Origin: an uncultured Phocaeicola sp.
GTDB lineage: Bacteria > Bacteroidota > Bacteroidia > Bacteroidales > Bacteroidaceae
Length of the DNA stretch: 28,272 nucleotides
Direction: 5' to 3'
NCBI GenBank assembly: GCA_948956705.1
Contig: CARCZS010000029.1
Location: forward strand, 1-28,272
The translations under genes and the position numbers were made by a program. Below, piece by piece: positions 8,435-15,947 of the stretch. Each line of letters starts with the position of its first letter. Position 1 is the stretch's first letter. Under the pieces are notes generated by a model. The model was not told where the DNA came from. It ran no database searches and worked only from the letters and a program-made list of their open reading frames with translations.

Positions 8435-9295
8435 TATGTCATTATCATCTAATTGAATAAAATTTTCAATACAATCCGGGCTGTTATAAAATTCTTTTTT
8501 ATCAATAGGATGGTATAAAAAGAATCTTAAAGCGGGTGAGGCGAACAGCTCTACGCCACGTAAGGCTAATTCCTTTGCTCGTGTCAGAGTGTTGACCAGC
8601 ATTTTTTCACTGGCAACGGAGGTCTTGTGCAGATATACCTGCCAGTACATCAGGCGGCGGGACATCAGGAAGTTTTCGATGGAGTAAATGCCTTTGGATT
8701 CTACTACCAGGTGATCGTCTTTTACATCAAGCATTTTGATGATGCGGGCGGACCCGATATTGCCTTCGGATACACCGGTATAGAAACTGTCACGCCGCAG
8801 ATAGTCCAAACGATCCATATCCAATTGACCGCTGACCAGTTGGTGCAGGAATTTCTTGGGATATTCATCTTTGAATATCTGTATGGCAAGATTGAGTTGA
8901 CCTTTCATGTCCTTGTTCATTCGTTCCATCAGCATCAAGGAGATTTCTTCATGTGAAACGCCTCCTGCCAATGTGTTTTCCAGCACATGGGAGAAGGGAC
9001 CGTGTCCGATGTCGTGTAACAGGATGGCAGCTTGTACGGCTTCCGCTTCGCTGTCAAAGATGAAGTTACCTTTGGCGGTAAGGTGCTTGATCGTTTCGCT
9101 CATTAAGTGGAAAGCGCCTAATGAGTGTTGGAAACGGGTATGTTGTGCTCCCGGATATACGGCAGAGGACAGGCCCAGTTGCTTGATGCGGGTAAGACGT
9201 TGCAGCAATGGGTGACATACAATGTCATATAGTAACCCCTTCGGGATGTTGATAAACCCGAAGACGGGGTCATTTATAATTTTTCGGTCACTCAT
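8432..9295 (-). CDS. HD-domain phosphohydrolase (SAMHD1/dGTPase-like), truncated by in-frame UGA
   Basis: The 287 residues carry the HD metal site: H52 and H57 in QHTRFQHSLG, the H94-D95 doublet in LLHDIGHGPFSH, and D159 in SGQLDMDRLDYL. The pattern is that of the SAMHD1-like HD family (COG1078), which hydrolyses nucleoside triphosphates or related phosphoesters; the substrate here is unknown. The catalytic core is complete, but translation ends after LDDNDI at a TGA (8432-8434). The same frame then continues open for 123 codons to 8060. From the sequence flow I infer that this TGA replaces a Trp TGG. The gene lies just upstream of lpxD, with pyrF before it. The fragment may keep catalytic activity but would lack the C-terminal domain. 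Confidence 0.88.
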   Translation of the reverse strand: MSDRKIINDPVFGFINIPKGLLYDIVCHPLLQRLTRIKQLGLSSAVYPGAQHTRFQHSLGAFHLMSETIKHLTAKGNFIFDSEAEAVQAAILLHDIGHGPFSHVLENTLAGGVSHEEISLMLMERMNKDMKGQLNLAIQIFKDEYPKKFLHQLVSGQLDMDRLDYLRRDSFYTGVSEGNIGSARIIKMLDVKDDHLVVESKGIYSIENFLMSRRLMYWQVYLHKTSVASEKMLVNTLTRAKELALRGVELFASPALRFFLYHPIDKKEFYNSPDCIENFIQLDDNDI

Positions 9296-9383
9296 GGGGA
9301 ATAATTATTCAGTGTGCTGATATGCTTAAACCAATGTATTACGCTATGTATCTACCTGATACTTTGTATATTAGCACATTGTT

Positions 9384-10202
9384 TTATTGGCACATTATTT
9401 TCTCCATCTGTGCCTGGACTTTCTGAGCTTCTTGTCCTGCTACAGTCGCAAAATTCTCAGTTTTATCCGCATAGATAATGGCACGGCTTGAATTAACAAT
9501 AAGTCCACAGGTACTATTCATGCCATATTTGCAGACTTCCTCTAGAGAACCTCCTTGTGCGCCGATTCCAGGTACAAGCAGGAAGTGGTTGGGAACAATT
9601 TTACGGATGTCTTCGAAAGCGCGTCCTTGTGTGGCACCTACTACGTACATCATGTTTTCATCGTTGGCCCATTCTTGTGATTTGCGCAATACTTTTTCGA
9701 AAAGGCGTTCGCCGTTGGTGTCCTCGGTCAGCTGGAAGTCGTGGGAACCCTTGTTGCTGGTAAGCGCTAGCAGGATTACCCATTTGCCTTCGTAACTCAG
9801 GAAGGGAGTCACGCTGTCTTCACCCATGTAAGGAGCTACGGTGACTGAGTCAATGTCCAGCTCTTCAAAGAATGTGCGGGCATACATGGCCGAAGTGTTT
9901 CCGATATCGCCACGTTTTGCATCGGCAATGATGAATTGGTCGGGATAGTTTTCCTTGATGTAGGATACAGTCTTTTCGAAAGCGATCCATCCTTTTACGC
10001 CCATGCTTTCATAAAAGGCCAGATTGGGTTTATAGGCGATGCAATAAGGGGCGGTAGCGTCAATGATGGCTTTGTTGAAAGCGAAGATAGGATCTTCTTC
10101 TTTTAACAGATGTTCGGGGATCTTCTTTATGTCGGTGTCCAGTCCTACACAGAGGAATGATTTTTTCTTTTGGATATTTTCAAATAATTGTTGCTTGTTC
10201 AT
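9384..10202 (-). CDS. pyrF: Orotidine-5'-phosphate decarboxylase PyrF
   Basis: Last step of UMP synthesis, decarboxylating [11 protein letters not shown] near 17-24 forms the first strand. AYKPN at 56-60 and the catalytic signature [11 protein letters not shown] follow, with D94, K96 and D99 as the charged network. VAPYMGEDS near 122-130 and [10 protein letters not shown] near 210-219 give the phosphate-binding end. At 272 aa it belongs to the longer bacterial subtype rather than the 230-aa E. coli type. It lies 36 bases after prfA on the same strand, and is separated from the HD gene by 88 bases without a clear promoter. Confidence 0.96.
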   Translation of the reverse strand: MNKQQLFENIQKKKSFLCVGLDTDIKKIPEHLLKEEDPIFAFNKAIIDATAPYCIAYKPNLAFYESMGVKGWIAFEKTVSYIKENYPDQFIIADAKRGDIGNTSAMYARTFFEELDIDSVTVAPYMGEDSVTPFLSYEGKWVILLALTSNKGSHDFQLTEDTNGERLFEKVLRKSQEWANDENMMYVVGATQGRAFEDIRKIVPNHFLLVPGIGAQGGSLEEVCKYGMNSTCGLIVNSSRAIIYADKTENFATVAGQEAQKVQAQMEKIMCQ

Positions 10203-10238
10203 TGCTATGTTTACAGTTTATGGTTTACGATATTTAAA

Positions 10239-11354
10239 TTATAATTCGCTCTCTTTCAAACGTTCGGCATTCTCGGCTACAGTCAAATGGTCAATGCAGT
10301 CTTGAATGTCGCCATCCATAAAGGCGGCCAAATTGTAAATGGTATAGTTGATGCGGTGGTCGGTGATACGTCCTTGCGGATAATTGTAGGTACGTATTTT
10401 TGCCGATCGGTCTCCGGTAGATACCATTGTTTTTCGTTTGCTGGCAATGTCGTCAATGTACTTTTGGTGTTCTTTATCATATATAAAGGTACGCAGGCGA
10501 GAAAGGGCTCGTTCTTTATTCTTCGGCTGGTCACGGGTTTCGGTACATTCTATCAGGATTTCCTCTACTATTCCGGTGTTGGGGTTCTTCCAGTTGTAGC
10601 GCAGGCGTACTCCGGATTCCACCTTATTTACGTTCTGTCCGCCGGCACCACCGCTTCGGAAAGTGTCCCATTTGATTTCCCCTTCGTTAATTTCCACATC
10701 AAAAGGCTCGGCTTCGGGTAAAACGGCGACTGATGCGGCTGAAGTATGTACACGTCCTTGGGTTTCGGTGGCTGGTACACGTTGCACACGATGTACGCCC
10801 GATTCATATTTCAGAGTGCCATATACTTTATCTCCGGTTACGGAGCAGATAATTTCCTTAAAACCTCCTGCTGCTCCTTCATTGGCGCTGGATACTTCCA
10901 GTCTCCAACCTTTTGTCTCGCAGTATTTGGAGTACATACGGAACAAGTCGCCTGCAAAAATGGCGGCTTCATCACCTCCCGTACCACCGCGTATCTCCAG
11001 AATGGCATTTCGGTCATCTTGCGGATCCGCAGGAACGAGTAACAGTTTGATTTCCTCTTCCAGTTCTGGGATGCGGACTTCGCAGAGATTTGCCTCTTCG
11101 CGTGCCATCTCTTTCATCTCCGGGTCGGATTCGTTAGTCATGATTTGTTTGGCCTCTTCCAGTCCATTCAGGCATTGTATATATTCTCTACGGGCTTTCA
11201 TGATGTCATTCAAGTCCTTGTATTCCTTGGTGAGCTTGACATAACGTTTTTGGTCAGCTATGACATTAGGGTCTGTAATGAGGGTGGAAACTTCCTCAAA
11301 GCGAGCCACTAACCCGTCTAATTTCTCAAGTAATGTATTATTGTTTTCTGCCAT
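10239..11354 (-). CDS. prfA: Peptide chain release factor 1
   Basis: Recognises UAA and UAG stop codons and triggers peptide release. The codon-recognition tripeptide PAT is at 194-196 within RVQRVPATETQGR. The catalytic GGQ is at 238-240 within SGGAGGQNVNKVESG. The N-terminal coiled domain covers about 1-100. Length (371 aa) is slightly above the E. coli protein. Its start overlaps the end of the 94-residue membrane protein gene by 17 bases, suggesting coupled translation. Confidence 0.97.
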   Translation of the reverse strand: MAENNNTLLEKLDGLVARFEEVSTLITDPNVIADQKRYVKLTKEYKDLNDIMKARREYIQCLNGLEEAKQIMTNESDPEMKEMAREEANLCEVRIPELEEEIKLLLVPADPQDDRNAILEIRGGTGGDEAAIFAGDLFRMYSKYCETKGWRLEVSSANEGAAGGFKEIICSVTGDKVYGTLKYESGVHRVQRVPATETQGRVHTSAASVAVLPEAEPFDVEINEGEIKWDTFRSGGAGGQNVNKVESGVRLRYNWKNPNTGIVEEILIECTETRDQPKNKERALSRLRTFIYDKEHQKYIDDIASKRKTMVSTGDRSAKIRTYNYPQGRITDHRINYTIYNLAAFMDGDIQDCIDHLTVAENAERLKESEL

Positions 11355-11622
11355 TCTTTTCTAAACATTTATTTGCGACATACCAAGTGAGTAATATCCA
11401 CCCAAGTATGGCAAGTACTTTTCTTACTGTATATAGTATGTCATGCCAAGTTGTTTCATGACCCCATGCGGTAGAGATGAAATACAACTCGCGTATTGTA
11501 TCAATCGTAACTAATGAGCATATTATTGCTCCTATGCCATAAAAAAATCTTTTTTTCAATGTAGCAGGCTTGGAAGCGTTATTATAATATTGCTTGTCAG
11601 TATTTGAATTCTCCAAACTCAC
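11338..11622 (-). CDS. Small membrane protein nested between purM and prfA
   Basis: About 94 residues, with two hydrophobic segments (about 28-48 and 64-83) separated by a polar loop, and a basic C-terminus. No internal methionine exists. The start must therefore be the GTG at 11622 or another non-ATG codon such as the TTG at 11616. It overlaps the purM end by 26 bases and the prfA start by 17 bases, as in tightly coupled operon genes. Family and function are unknown. The frame is believable because it fills the purM-prfA gap and has a clean membrane pattern, but the non-ATG start lowers certainty. Confidence 0.65.
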   Translation of the reverse strand: MSLENSNTDKQYYNNASKPATLKKRFFYGIGAIICSLVTIDTIRELYFISTAWGHETTWHDILYTVRKVLAILGWILLTWYVANKCLEKNGRKQ

Positions 11623-12766
11623 TTTTGATAATTAGCTCCTTCTTGTCACTTTCTTCTATACGTCCCACGATCTTCGCGTCAATATTGAATGACTTGCTGA
11701 TGGCGATCACCTCTTCGGCATGTTCGGGTGAGAGGTAAACTTCCAGGCGGTGGCCCATATTAAATACTTTGTACATTTCTTCCCAATCGGTGCCGCTTTG
11801 TTCCTTGATGGTTTTGAACAGAGGGGGAACGGGGAACAGGTTGTCCTTTACTACACGGCAATTGTTTCCTACAAAGTGCAGGACTTTGGTTTGAGCACCG
11901 CCTGAGCAGTGAACCATTCCGTGAATTTCAGGTCGGAGCGCATCCAGTAATTTCTTCACTACCGGAGCATAGGTACGGGTAGGTGAGAGTACCAGCTTTC
12001 CTGCATCCAGCGGACTTCCTTCCACAGCATCGGTCAGCTTCAAATTGCCACTGTACACTAGTTCTTCGGGTACTGCCTTGTCATAGCTTTCGGGGTACTT
12101 CTCGGCCAGGTATTTTGCGAACACGTCGTGGCGGGCGCTGGTGAGTCCGTTGCTGCCCATGCCTCCGTTGTATTCTTTTTCATAGGTAGCCTGTCCGTAA
12201 GATGCCAGACCTATGATGACGTCACCCGGGCGAATATTGGCATTGTTAATGACATCGGTACGTTTCATGCGGCATGTTACGGTAGAATCTACGATGATGG
12301 TACGAACCAAGTCACCTACATCAGCAGTCTCGCCTCCGGTAGCGTATACGCCTACACCCATTTCGCGAAGTTCGGCCAACAGTTCATCCGTTCCGTTGAT
12401 GATAGCGGAAATGACTTCACCCGGAACGAGTAGCTTATTACGGCCGATAGTTGATGAAACCAGAATATTATCTACTGCACCTACACACAACAAGTCATCG
12501 ATGTTCATAATCAGTGCATCTTGTGCAATGCCTTTCCATACGCTTAAATCGCCGGTTTCTTTCCAATACAAATAAGCCAGTGATGATTTGGTACCTGCAC
12601 CGTCAGCGTGCATAATGTTGCAATATTCAGGATCTCCGCCTAGAATATCGGGGATGATTTTACAAAAAGCTTGCGGAAAAATACCTTTGTCAATGTTCTT
12701 AATGGCGTTGTGCACATCTTCCTTGGATGCTGACACACCGCGCTGCATGTATCGTTGATTGCTCAT
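11597..12766 (-). CDS. purM: AIR synthase (phosphoribosylformylglycinamidine cyclo-ligase)
   Basis: ATP-dependent closure of FGAM to AIR in purine synthesis. The N-terminal PurM domain shows HADGAGTKS at 53-61 and MNIDDLLCVGA near 88-98. ATGGETADVGD near 145-155 is the substrate and ATP region. The C-terminal domain has MVHCSGGAQTKVLHF, and FNMGHRLEVYL near the end is characteristic. At 389 aa it is longer than the E. coli enzyme (345 aa), which seems to be a Bacteroidetes-style PurM variant. It appears to be the first gene of the purM-orf94-prfA-pyrF unit, with a -7 box at 12796-12803. Confidence 0.93.
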   Translation of the reverse strand: MSNQRYMQRGVSASKEDVHNAIKNIDKGIFPQAFCKIIPDILGGDPEYCNIMHADGAGTKSSLAYLYWKETGDLSVWKGIAQDALIMNIDDLLCVGAVDNILVSSTIGRNKLLVPGEVISAIINGTDELLAELREMGVGVYATGGETADVGDLVRTIIVDSTVTCRMKRTDVINNANIRPGDVIIGLASYGQATYEKEYNGGMGSNGLTSARHDVFAKYLAEKYPESYDKAVPEELVYSGNLKLTDAVEGSPLDAGKLVLSPTRTYAPVVKKLLDALRPEIHGMVHCSGGAQTKVLHFVGNNCRVVKDNLFPVPPLFKTIKEQSGTDWEEMYKVFNMGHRLEVYLSPEHAEEVIAISKSFNIDAKIVGRIEESDKKELIIKSEFGEFKY

Positions 12767-12795
12767 GAGTTATATATTTTATTCAATTGAATGTG

Positions 12796-12803
12796 CAAAA
12801 ATA
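12796..12803 (-). promoter_or_regulatory. Bacteroidetes -7 box for the purM operon
   Basis: Minus strand reads TATTTTTG, an exact TAnnTTTG match. It lies 29 bases before the purM ATG, giving a leader of roughly 20-25 bases. No clear -33 TTTG is seen. Confidence 0.6.
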
Positions 12804-13294
12804 GTTATTATTTTGCTTATAGCCTTGAGTTTTATGAAAATAAAAGAGGAGAAGGGATTTATTCTGTTCCCATATTATTGCCGTTCCTGTTTTAGATTTA
12901 TTGCTATGCTCTTATTTTTTAGCCGGGTAAATTTAATATGTATATCGAACTGGCATTAATATCATACATTATTTATATATTACAATGCCTTGTCAATATA
13001 GCGCTATAAAGAAAGACGCATAGTACAAACCATCCCCCATCAATATCAAAGATCTTAAAGACTATAAAAGAAAACACGGCCTAATTTAACGTGAAATATA
13101 AAATTTCCCCGTCACCTCATCGTCTTCATTACCAGTATGTTCCGGTGTGAAAATATCTGTAAAGGCCCCGAAACGGTTGGTAATCGGCGGTCAATGTACC
13201 ACATTGCGTCCACCATACCCATAGCGGCAAAACTCCAACAGATGTACCTTGCCGGCAGTATGTTACCATGAAAACAGCCTTATGGCTTTATTGC

Positions 13295-13374
13295 TTCACC
13301 TGTGTGAAGCGGCAGTTTCACACAGGTGACAACGGCTATTCACCCGAATGACAGGGCCTGTTCATCTGGGTGAT
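13295..13374. repeat. Array of four 14-base palindromes at exact 22-base spacing
   Basis: Units start at 13295, 13317, 13339 and 13361: TTCACCTGTGTGAA, TTCACACAGGTGAC, TTCACCCGAATGAC, TTCATCTGGGTGAT. Each is itself an imperfect palindrome around the pattern TTCAY-N4-GTGAA, and each is separated from the next by 8 unrelated bases. Units 1 and 2 are inverted copies that form a perfect 13-bp stem (13296-13308 with 13317-13329). Units 3 and 4 form an imperfect stem. The period is about two helical turns, so all four sites would face the same side of DNA. This suggests operators, iterons or tandem RNA hairpins. Confidence 0.75.
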
Positions 13375-13638
13375 GGTACAGATAGTGCACTCTTCTTGCA
13401 CGGATACTGCCGTAAATATACCAGGATTACGTATCCAATATGACAACCGGCATCTGACAAGCTGGCTTCTACAAGGAAAAACGAAAAAAACACTTTGTGG
13501 GGATATAGAAAATTCTGTCACTGCATGTCGTTGTATATCAGCACAATACGGTGGCGGAACAAAAACATTGCAGTGCGGAAACAAAAAATAACAGTACGTA
13601 AAGTTTTATCAGATTATAACTTAACGACAAAGATGGAT

Positions 13639-13673
13639 ATGCCCGGCAGACAAACTTTTTGAGAGCCGGGCAT
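13639..13673. repeat. GC-rich hairpin in the island
   Basis: ATGCCCGGC at 13639-13647 pairs perfectly with GCCGGGCAT at 13665-13673 around a 17-base loop that contains TTTTT. No T-tract follows on either strand, so it is not a classical terminator. Confidence 0.5.
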
Positions 13674-13918
13674 CTGCAACGACATAATGTGTCATGCCAA
13701 AGAAGCAGTTTGCATTTTTTATTTTAGATTTTCATCAGTTTGATGCAACCGATTGAAGAATAAACTTTTAGCGTAGTATTTGAGAAACAGATGTAACGAT
13801 TTAGCAACCGTGCGAATATCAGCGATTTGCGGTGCTATGCTGTCAAATAACTCTTTGCATTTATAAAGTTAATAAAATTATTCGGGGAATAATGCTTACT
13901 ATCAAAAAAACTGTATCC

Positions 13919-13926
13919 TATCTTTG
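13919..13926 (+). promoter_or_regulatory. Distal -7 promoter box of the two-gene cassette
   Basis: TATCTTTG, an exact TAnnTTTG match, 78 bases before the ATG at 14005. It is followed by TAGATAG. Confidence 0.5.
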
Positions 13927-13969
13927 TAGATAGTCCATATAAAAAGAATGCAACCTCACAAATTATAGC

Positions 13970-13977
13970 TATCTTTG
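13970..13977 (+). promoter_or_regulatory. Proximal -7 promoter box of the two-gene cassette
   Basis: A second TATCTTTG exactly 51 bases downstream of the first, 27 bases before the ATG at 14005. Spacing to the gene matches other promoters in this window, so this is the likelier main promoter. Confidence 0.6.
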
Positions 13978-14004
13978 TGATTGAAACTCAATGCATCAAT
14001 TACA

Positions 14005-14598
14005 ATGGCAAAAATTACCGTTCAAAATACAGATATTAGCGTTGTCAAATACAATGAAGAAGACTATATCAGCCTTACAGACATGGCAAGAAGCCAACTG
14101 CAAGATGAGCATGGAAACATTTTTGCTAAAATGAATACTTCTGCCTTTATCGTAGAAGATAAAATTCATGCAATATATGAAAATGGGAAATTGTACTTTC
14201 AAAGTTATACAATTGCAAATCAAATATTTTCGCTAATAGATTTTGTTACAGAAGCCACAAATACAGAAATTGAATTATTTGGCGAAATAAAAGGTATAGA
14301 TGTAAATGCAGAGAATATAAAACATATCGCAAACATAAAAACTCGTCGACTCATAAAATTATTATCTAGCACAAACAACATTGCTACTTTTATGCGAAAG
14401 ACGTTTCGAACGAAAACAAGTCTTTTAAAGAAATATGGAATCAATGCACAAATTAATGGGAACAATGAGTTAGTGTTACCGACCAATAATGTTGTTGAGC
14501 TAAATCGTACTTTAGAATTTCTTAATGAAGATATATTTAGAGGTATCATCACTGATAGCCTTTATCGTTCAAATTCCAAGAAAAAAGACAATCGCTAA
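14005..14598 (+). CDS. Mosaic protein: KilA-N-like start joined to a DUF4868/KwaB-like body
   Basis: About 197 aa from the ATG at 14005; the frame could start at a TTG at 13981, but that would place the start too near the promoter. Residues 1-30 (MAKITVQNTDISVVKYNEED then YISLTDMA) read like the start of Bacteroidetes KilA-N proteins, but the rest of a KilA-N domain is missing. The body looks like DUF4868, the domain of KwaB in the Kiwa anti-phage system: AFIVEDKIHAIYENGKLYF, then a helical section with KTRRLIKLL, and near the end LNEDIFRGIITDSLY followed by SNSKK. This is an inference from pattern, not a search. No KwaA-like membrane partner is adjacent; the RhuM gene follows after 2 bases. 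The sequence is more A/T-rich than flanking core genes, consistent with transfer. Confidence 0.7.
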   Translation: MAKITVQNTDISVVKYNEEDYISLTDMARSQLQDEHGNIFAKMNTSAFIVEDKIHAIYENGKLYFQSYTIANQIFSLIDFVTEATNTEIELFGEIKGIDVNAENIKHIANIKTRRLIKLLSSTNNIATFMRKTFRTKTSLLKKYGINAQINGNNELVLPTNNVVELNRTLEFLNEDIFRGIITDSLYRSNSKKKDNR

Positions 14599-14600
14599 TC

Positions 14601-15599
14601 ATGAGTGAGAATAACAAAATAATACTCTATCAAGACGATAATGAGATAATACGTGTGTCTGTTCGCTTTTCCGATGAAGATTTGTGGCTGACACAGAATC
14701 AGTTGGCGGAAATATATTGTACTACACAACAGAATATCAGCCAACATGTAGATAACATCTATAAAGACGGAGAATTATTCACAGAAGCAACTAACAAGAA
14801 ATTCTTGTTAGTTCGTCAGGAAGGCAATCGTCAGGTGAGACGTAACATTGACCATTACAATCTTGACATGGTTATCGCCTTGGGCTATCGTGTGCAATCT
14901 CAGGTTGCAACCCGTTTTCGCCGTTGGGCGACTCAACGGCTTCATGAATATATCCAAAAGGGATTTGCTATGGATGATGAGCGGTTGAAGCAAGGGGGTA
15001 ATCGTTACTTCCGTGAGTTGCTGCAACGCATCAGGGATATTCGTAGTAGTGAACGTAACTTCTATCAACAGGTTACGGACATATATGCCACAGCCACGGA
15101 CTATAACCCACGGGACGAGATGACAAAGATGTTTTTTGCCACCGTGCAAAACAAGCTCCATTATGCCGTTCACGAAAATACGGCAGCGGAAGTTATCTAC
15201 AATCGTGTGGATAATGAGAAGCCGTTTGTGGGTATGATGAACTTCAAAGGCAACTATGTGACTAAGGATGATGTGAAGATTGCCAAGAACTATTTGTCAG
15301 AAATAGAACTCCAGCGTTTGAATCTGCTTGTTTCCGGTTTCTTGGACTTTGCCGAGTTCCAGGCATTGGAAATGAATCCCATGACCATGAAAGATTGGAT
15401 AGAGGCATTGGATAATCAGATTATTGCCCATAAACGAAAGGTTTTGATTGATAAGGGACGTATTTCACATAAACAGGCGATTGAAAAGGCAGAAAAGGAA
15501 TTCGCCATCTATCGCAAACGCGAAATGGATTTGCTTGAAAGTGATTTTGATAAAGAAATCAAAAGATTAAAGGACAAGAATGATAATAATCCAAACTAA
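14601..15599 (+). CDS. RhuM-family protein
   Basis: 332 aa with the features of the virulence RhuM family. The N-terminal winged-helix-like DNA-binding region shows RFSDEDLWLTQNQLAEIYCT at 22-41, then QQNISQHVDNIYKDGEL at 43-59. The conserved block around YNLDMVIALGYRVQS at 86-100 runs into FRRWATQRLHEYIQKGF at 106-122. A middle helical domain holds FFATVQNKLHYAVHENTAAE. The C-terminal tail (about 270-332) is a charged coiled coil. The biochemical function of RhuM is not established; homologues often lie in islands and beside restriction-modification genes. The ATG follows the previous stop by 2 bases, so the two genes are translated together. Confidence 0.9.
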   Translation: MSENNKIILYQDDNEIIRVSVRFSDEDLWLTQNQLAEIYCTTQQNISQHVDNIYKDGELFTEATNKKFLLVRQEGNRQVRRNIDHYNLDMVIALGYRVQSQVATRFRRWATQRLHEYIQKGFAMDDERLKQGGNRYFRELLQRIRDIRSSERNFYQQVTDIYATATDYNPRDEMTKMFFATVQNKLHYAVHENTAAEVIYNRVDNEKPFVGMMNFKGNYVTKDDVKIAKNYLSEIELQRLNLLVSGFLDFAEFQALEMNPMTMKDWIEALDNQIIAHKRKVLIDKGRISHKQAIEKAEKEFAIYRKREMDLLESDFDKEIKRLKDKNDNNPN

Positions 15600-15789
15600 T
15601 CCACTACCTTTGCATTTGAAGTCAGCGTTCTTTGGGTTTAACAAGGCAGAATACAGAACTTCGCTCGTTTCTAAATCGTTACCTATCAAGAAGCCAATCT
15701 TTGCAACCCATTCAATTTGAGCGATAAAGACAATGCACAATGTCTTGCCACGTGGTAGGTCAAACAAACCTTGAAACCGCATTGTATGC

Positions 15790-15912
15790 CTATATCTTTG
15801 AGTATTTTGTTACAACTTCCGCGTCCACCGTGATACAACACATCAGAGGCAGGTTGCCGTTGGGTTTGGCACTGCCTTTCTTCACGTAGAATAACACTTT
15901 GAATGTACTTCG
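15790..15912 (-). pseudogene. Remnant of a tyrosine-recombinase arm DNA-binding domain
   Basis: In one minus-strand frame 15912-15793 reads RSTFKVLFYVKKGSAK, continues through PNGNLPLM and CCITVD, then ends at TAG (15792-15790). This is the familiar N-terminal arm domain of Bacteroidales phage-type integrases. A stop (15915-15913) lies just upstream and the core and catalytic domains are absent, so only about 40 codons remain. The rest of 15600-15947 holds no gene I can support: a 71-codon minus frame at 15567-15782 has no recognisable content. The remnant ends 36 bases from the stop of the GHL10 gene, marking the right edge of the island. Confidence 0.75.
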
Positions 15913-15947
15913 CTACGCTTTGCCCAAATTTACTTTTTGCTATGTGT

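Larger units (their letters stand above)
12960..13980. other. About 1 kb without a convincing gene: left part of accessory island
   Basis: It contains short open frames on both strands with no recognisable content. It also holds a 12-base palindrome TATAGCGCTATA (12997-13008), the 22-bp-period palindrome array (13295-13374), a GC-rich hairpin (13639-13673), and two promoter boxes near its right end. On the minus strand between about 13096 and 13269 two frames look protein-like but are broken by stops, so decayed coding sequence is possible. Confidence 0.6.

Noticed and set aside
12759..12959. 66-codon + strand frame upstream of purM
   Set aside because: A/T-rich, overlaps the purM promoter and start, and shows no protein-like pattern.
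12997..13008. Perfect 12-base palindrome TATAGCGCTATA
   Set aside because: Short and A/T-flanked; no partner site or link to a gene, so likely chance.
13295..13374. CRISPR array
   Set aside because: Repeats are only 14 bases, spacers 8 bases, units are mutually inverted, and no cas gene is present.
13336..13591. Open frames on both strands (82 and 73 codons) over the palindrome array
   Set aside because: They overlap each other, have no promoter or recognisable motif, and the array's 22-base period is not a multiple of three.
15567..15782. 71-codon minus-strand frame overlapping the end of the RhuM gene
   Set aside because: No recognisable content, overlaps a clear gene, and lies beside the integrase remnant; more likely leftover sequence.
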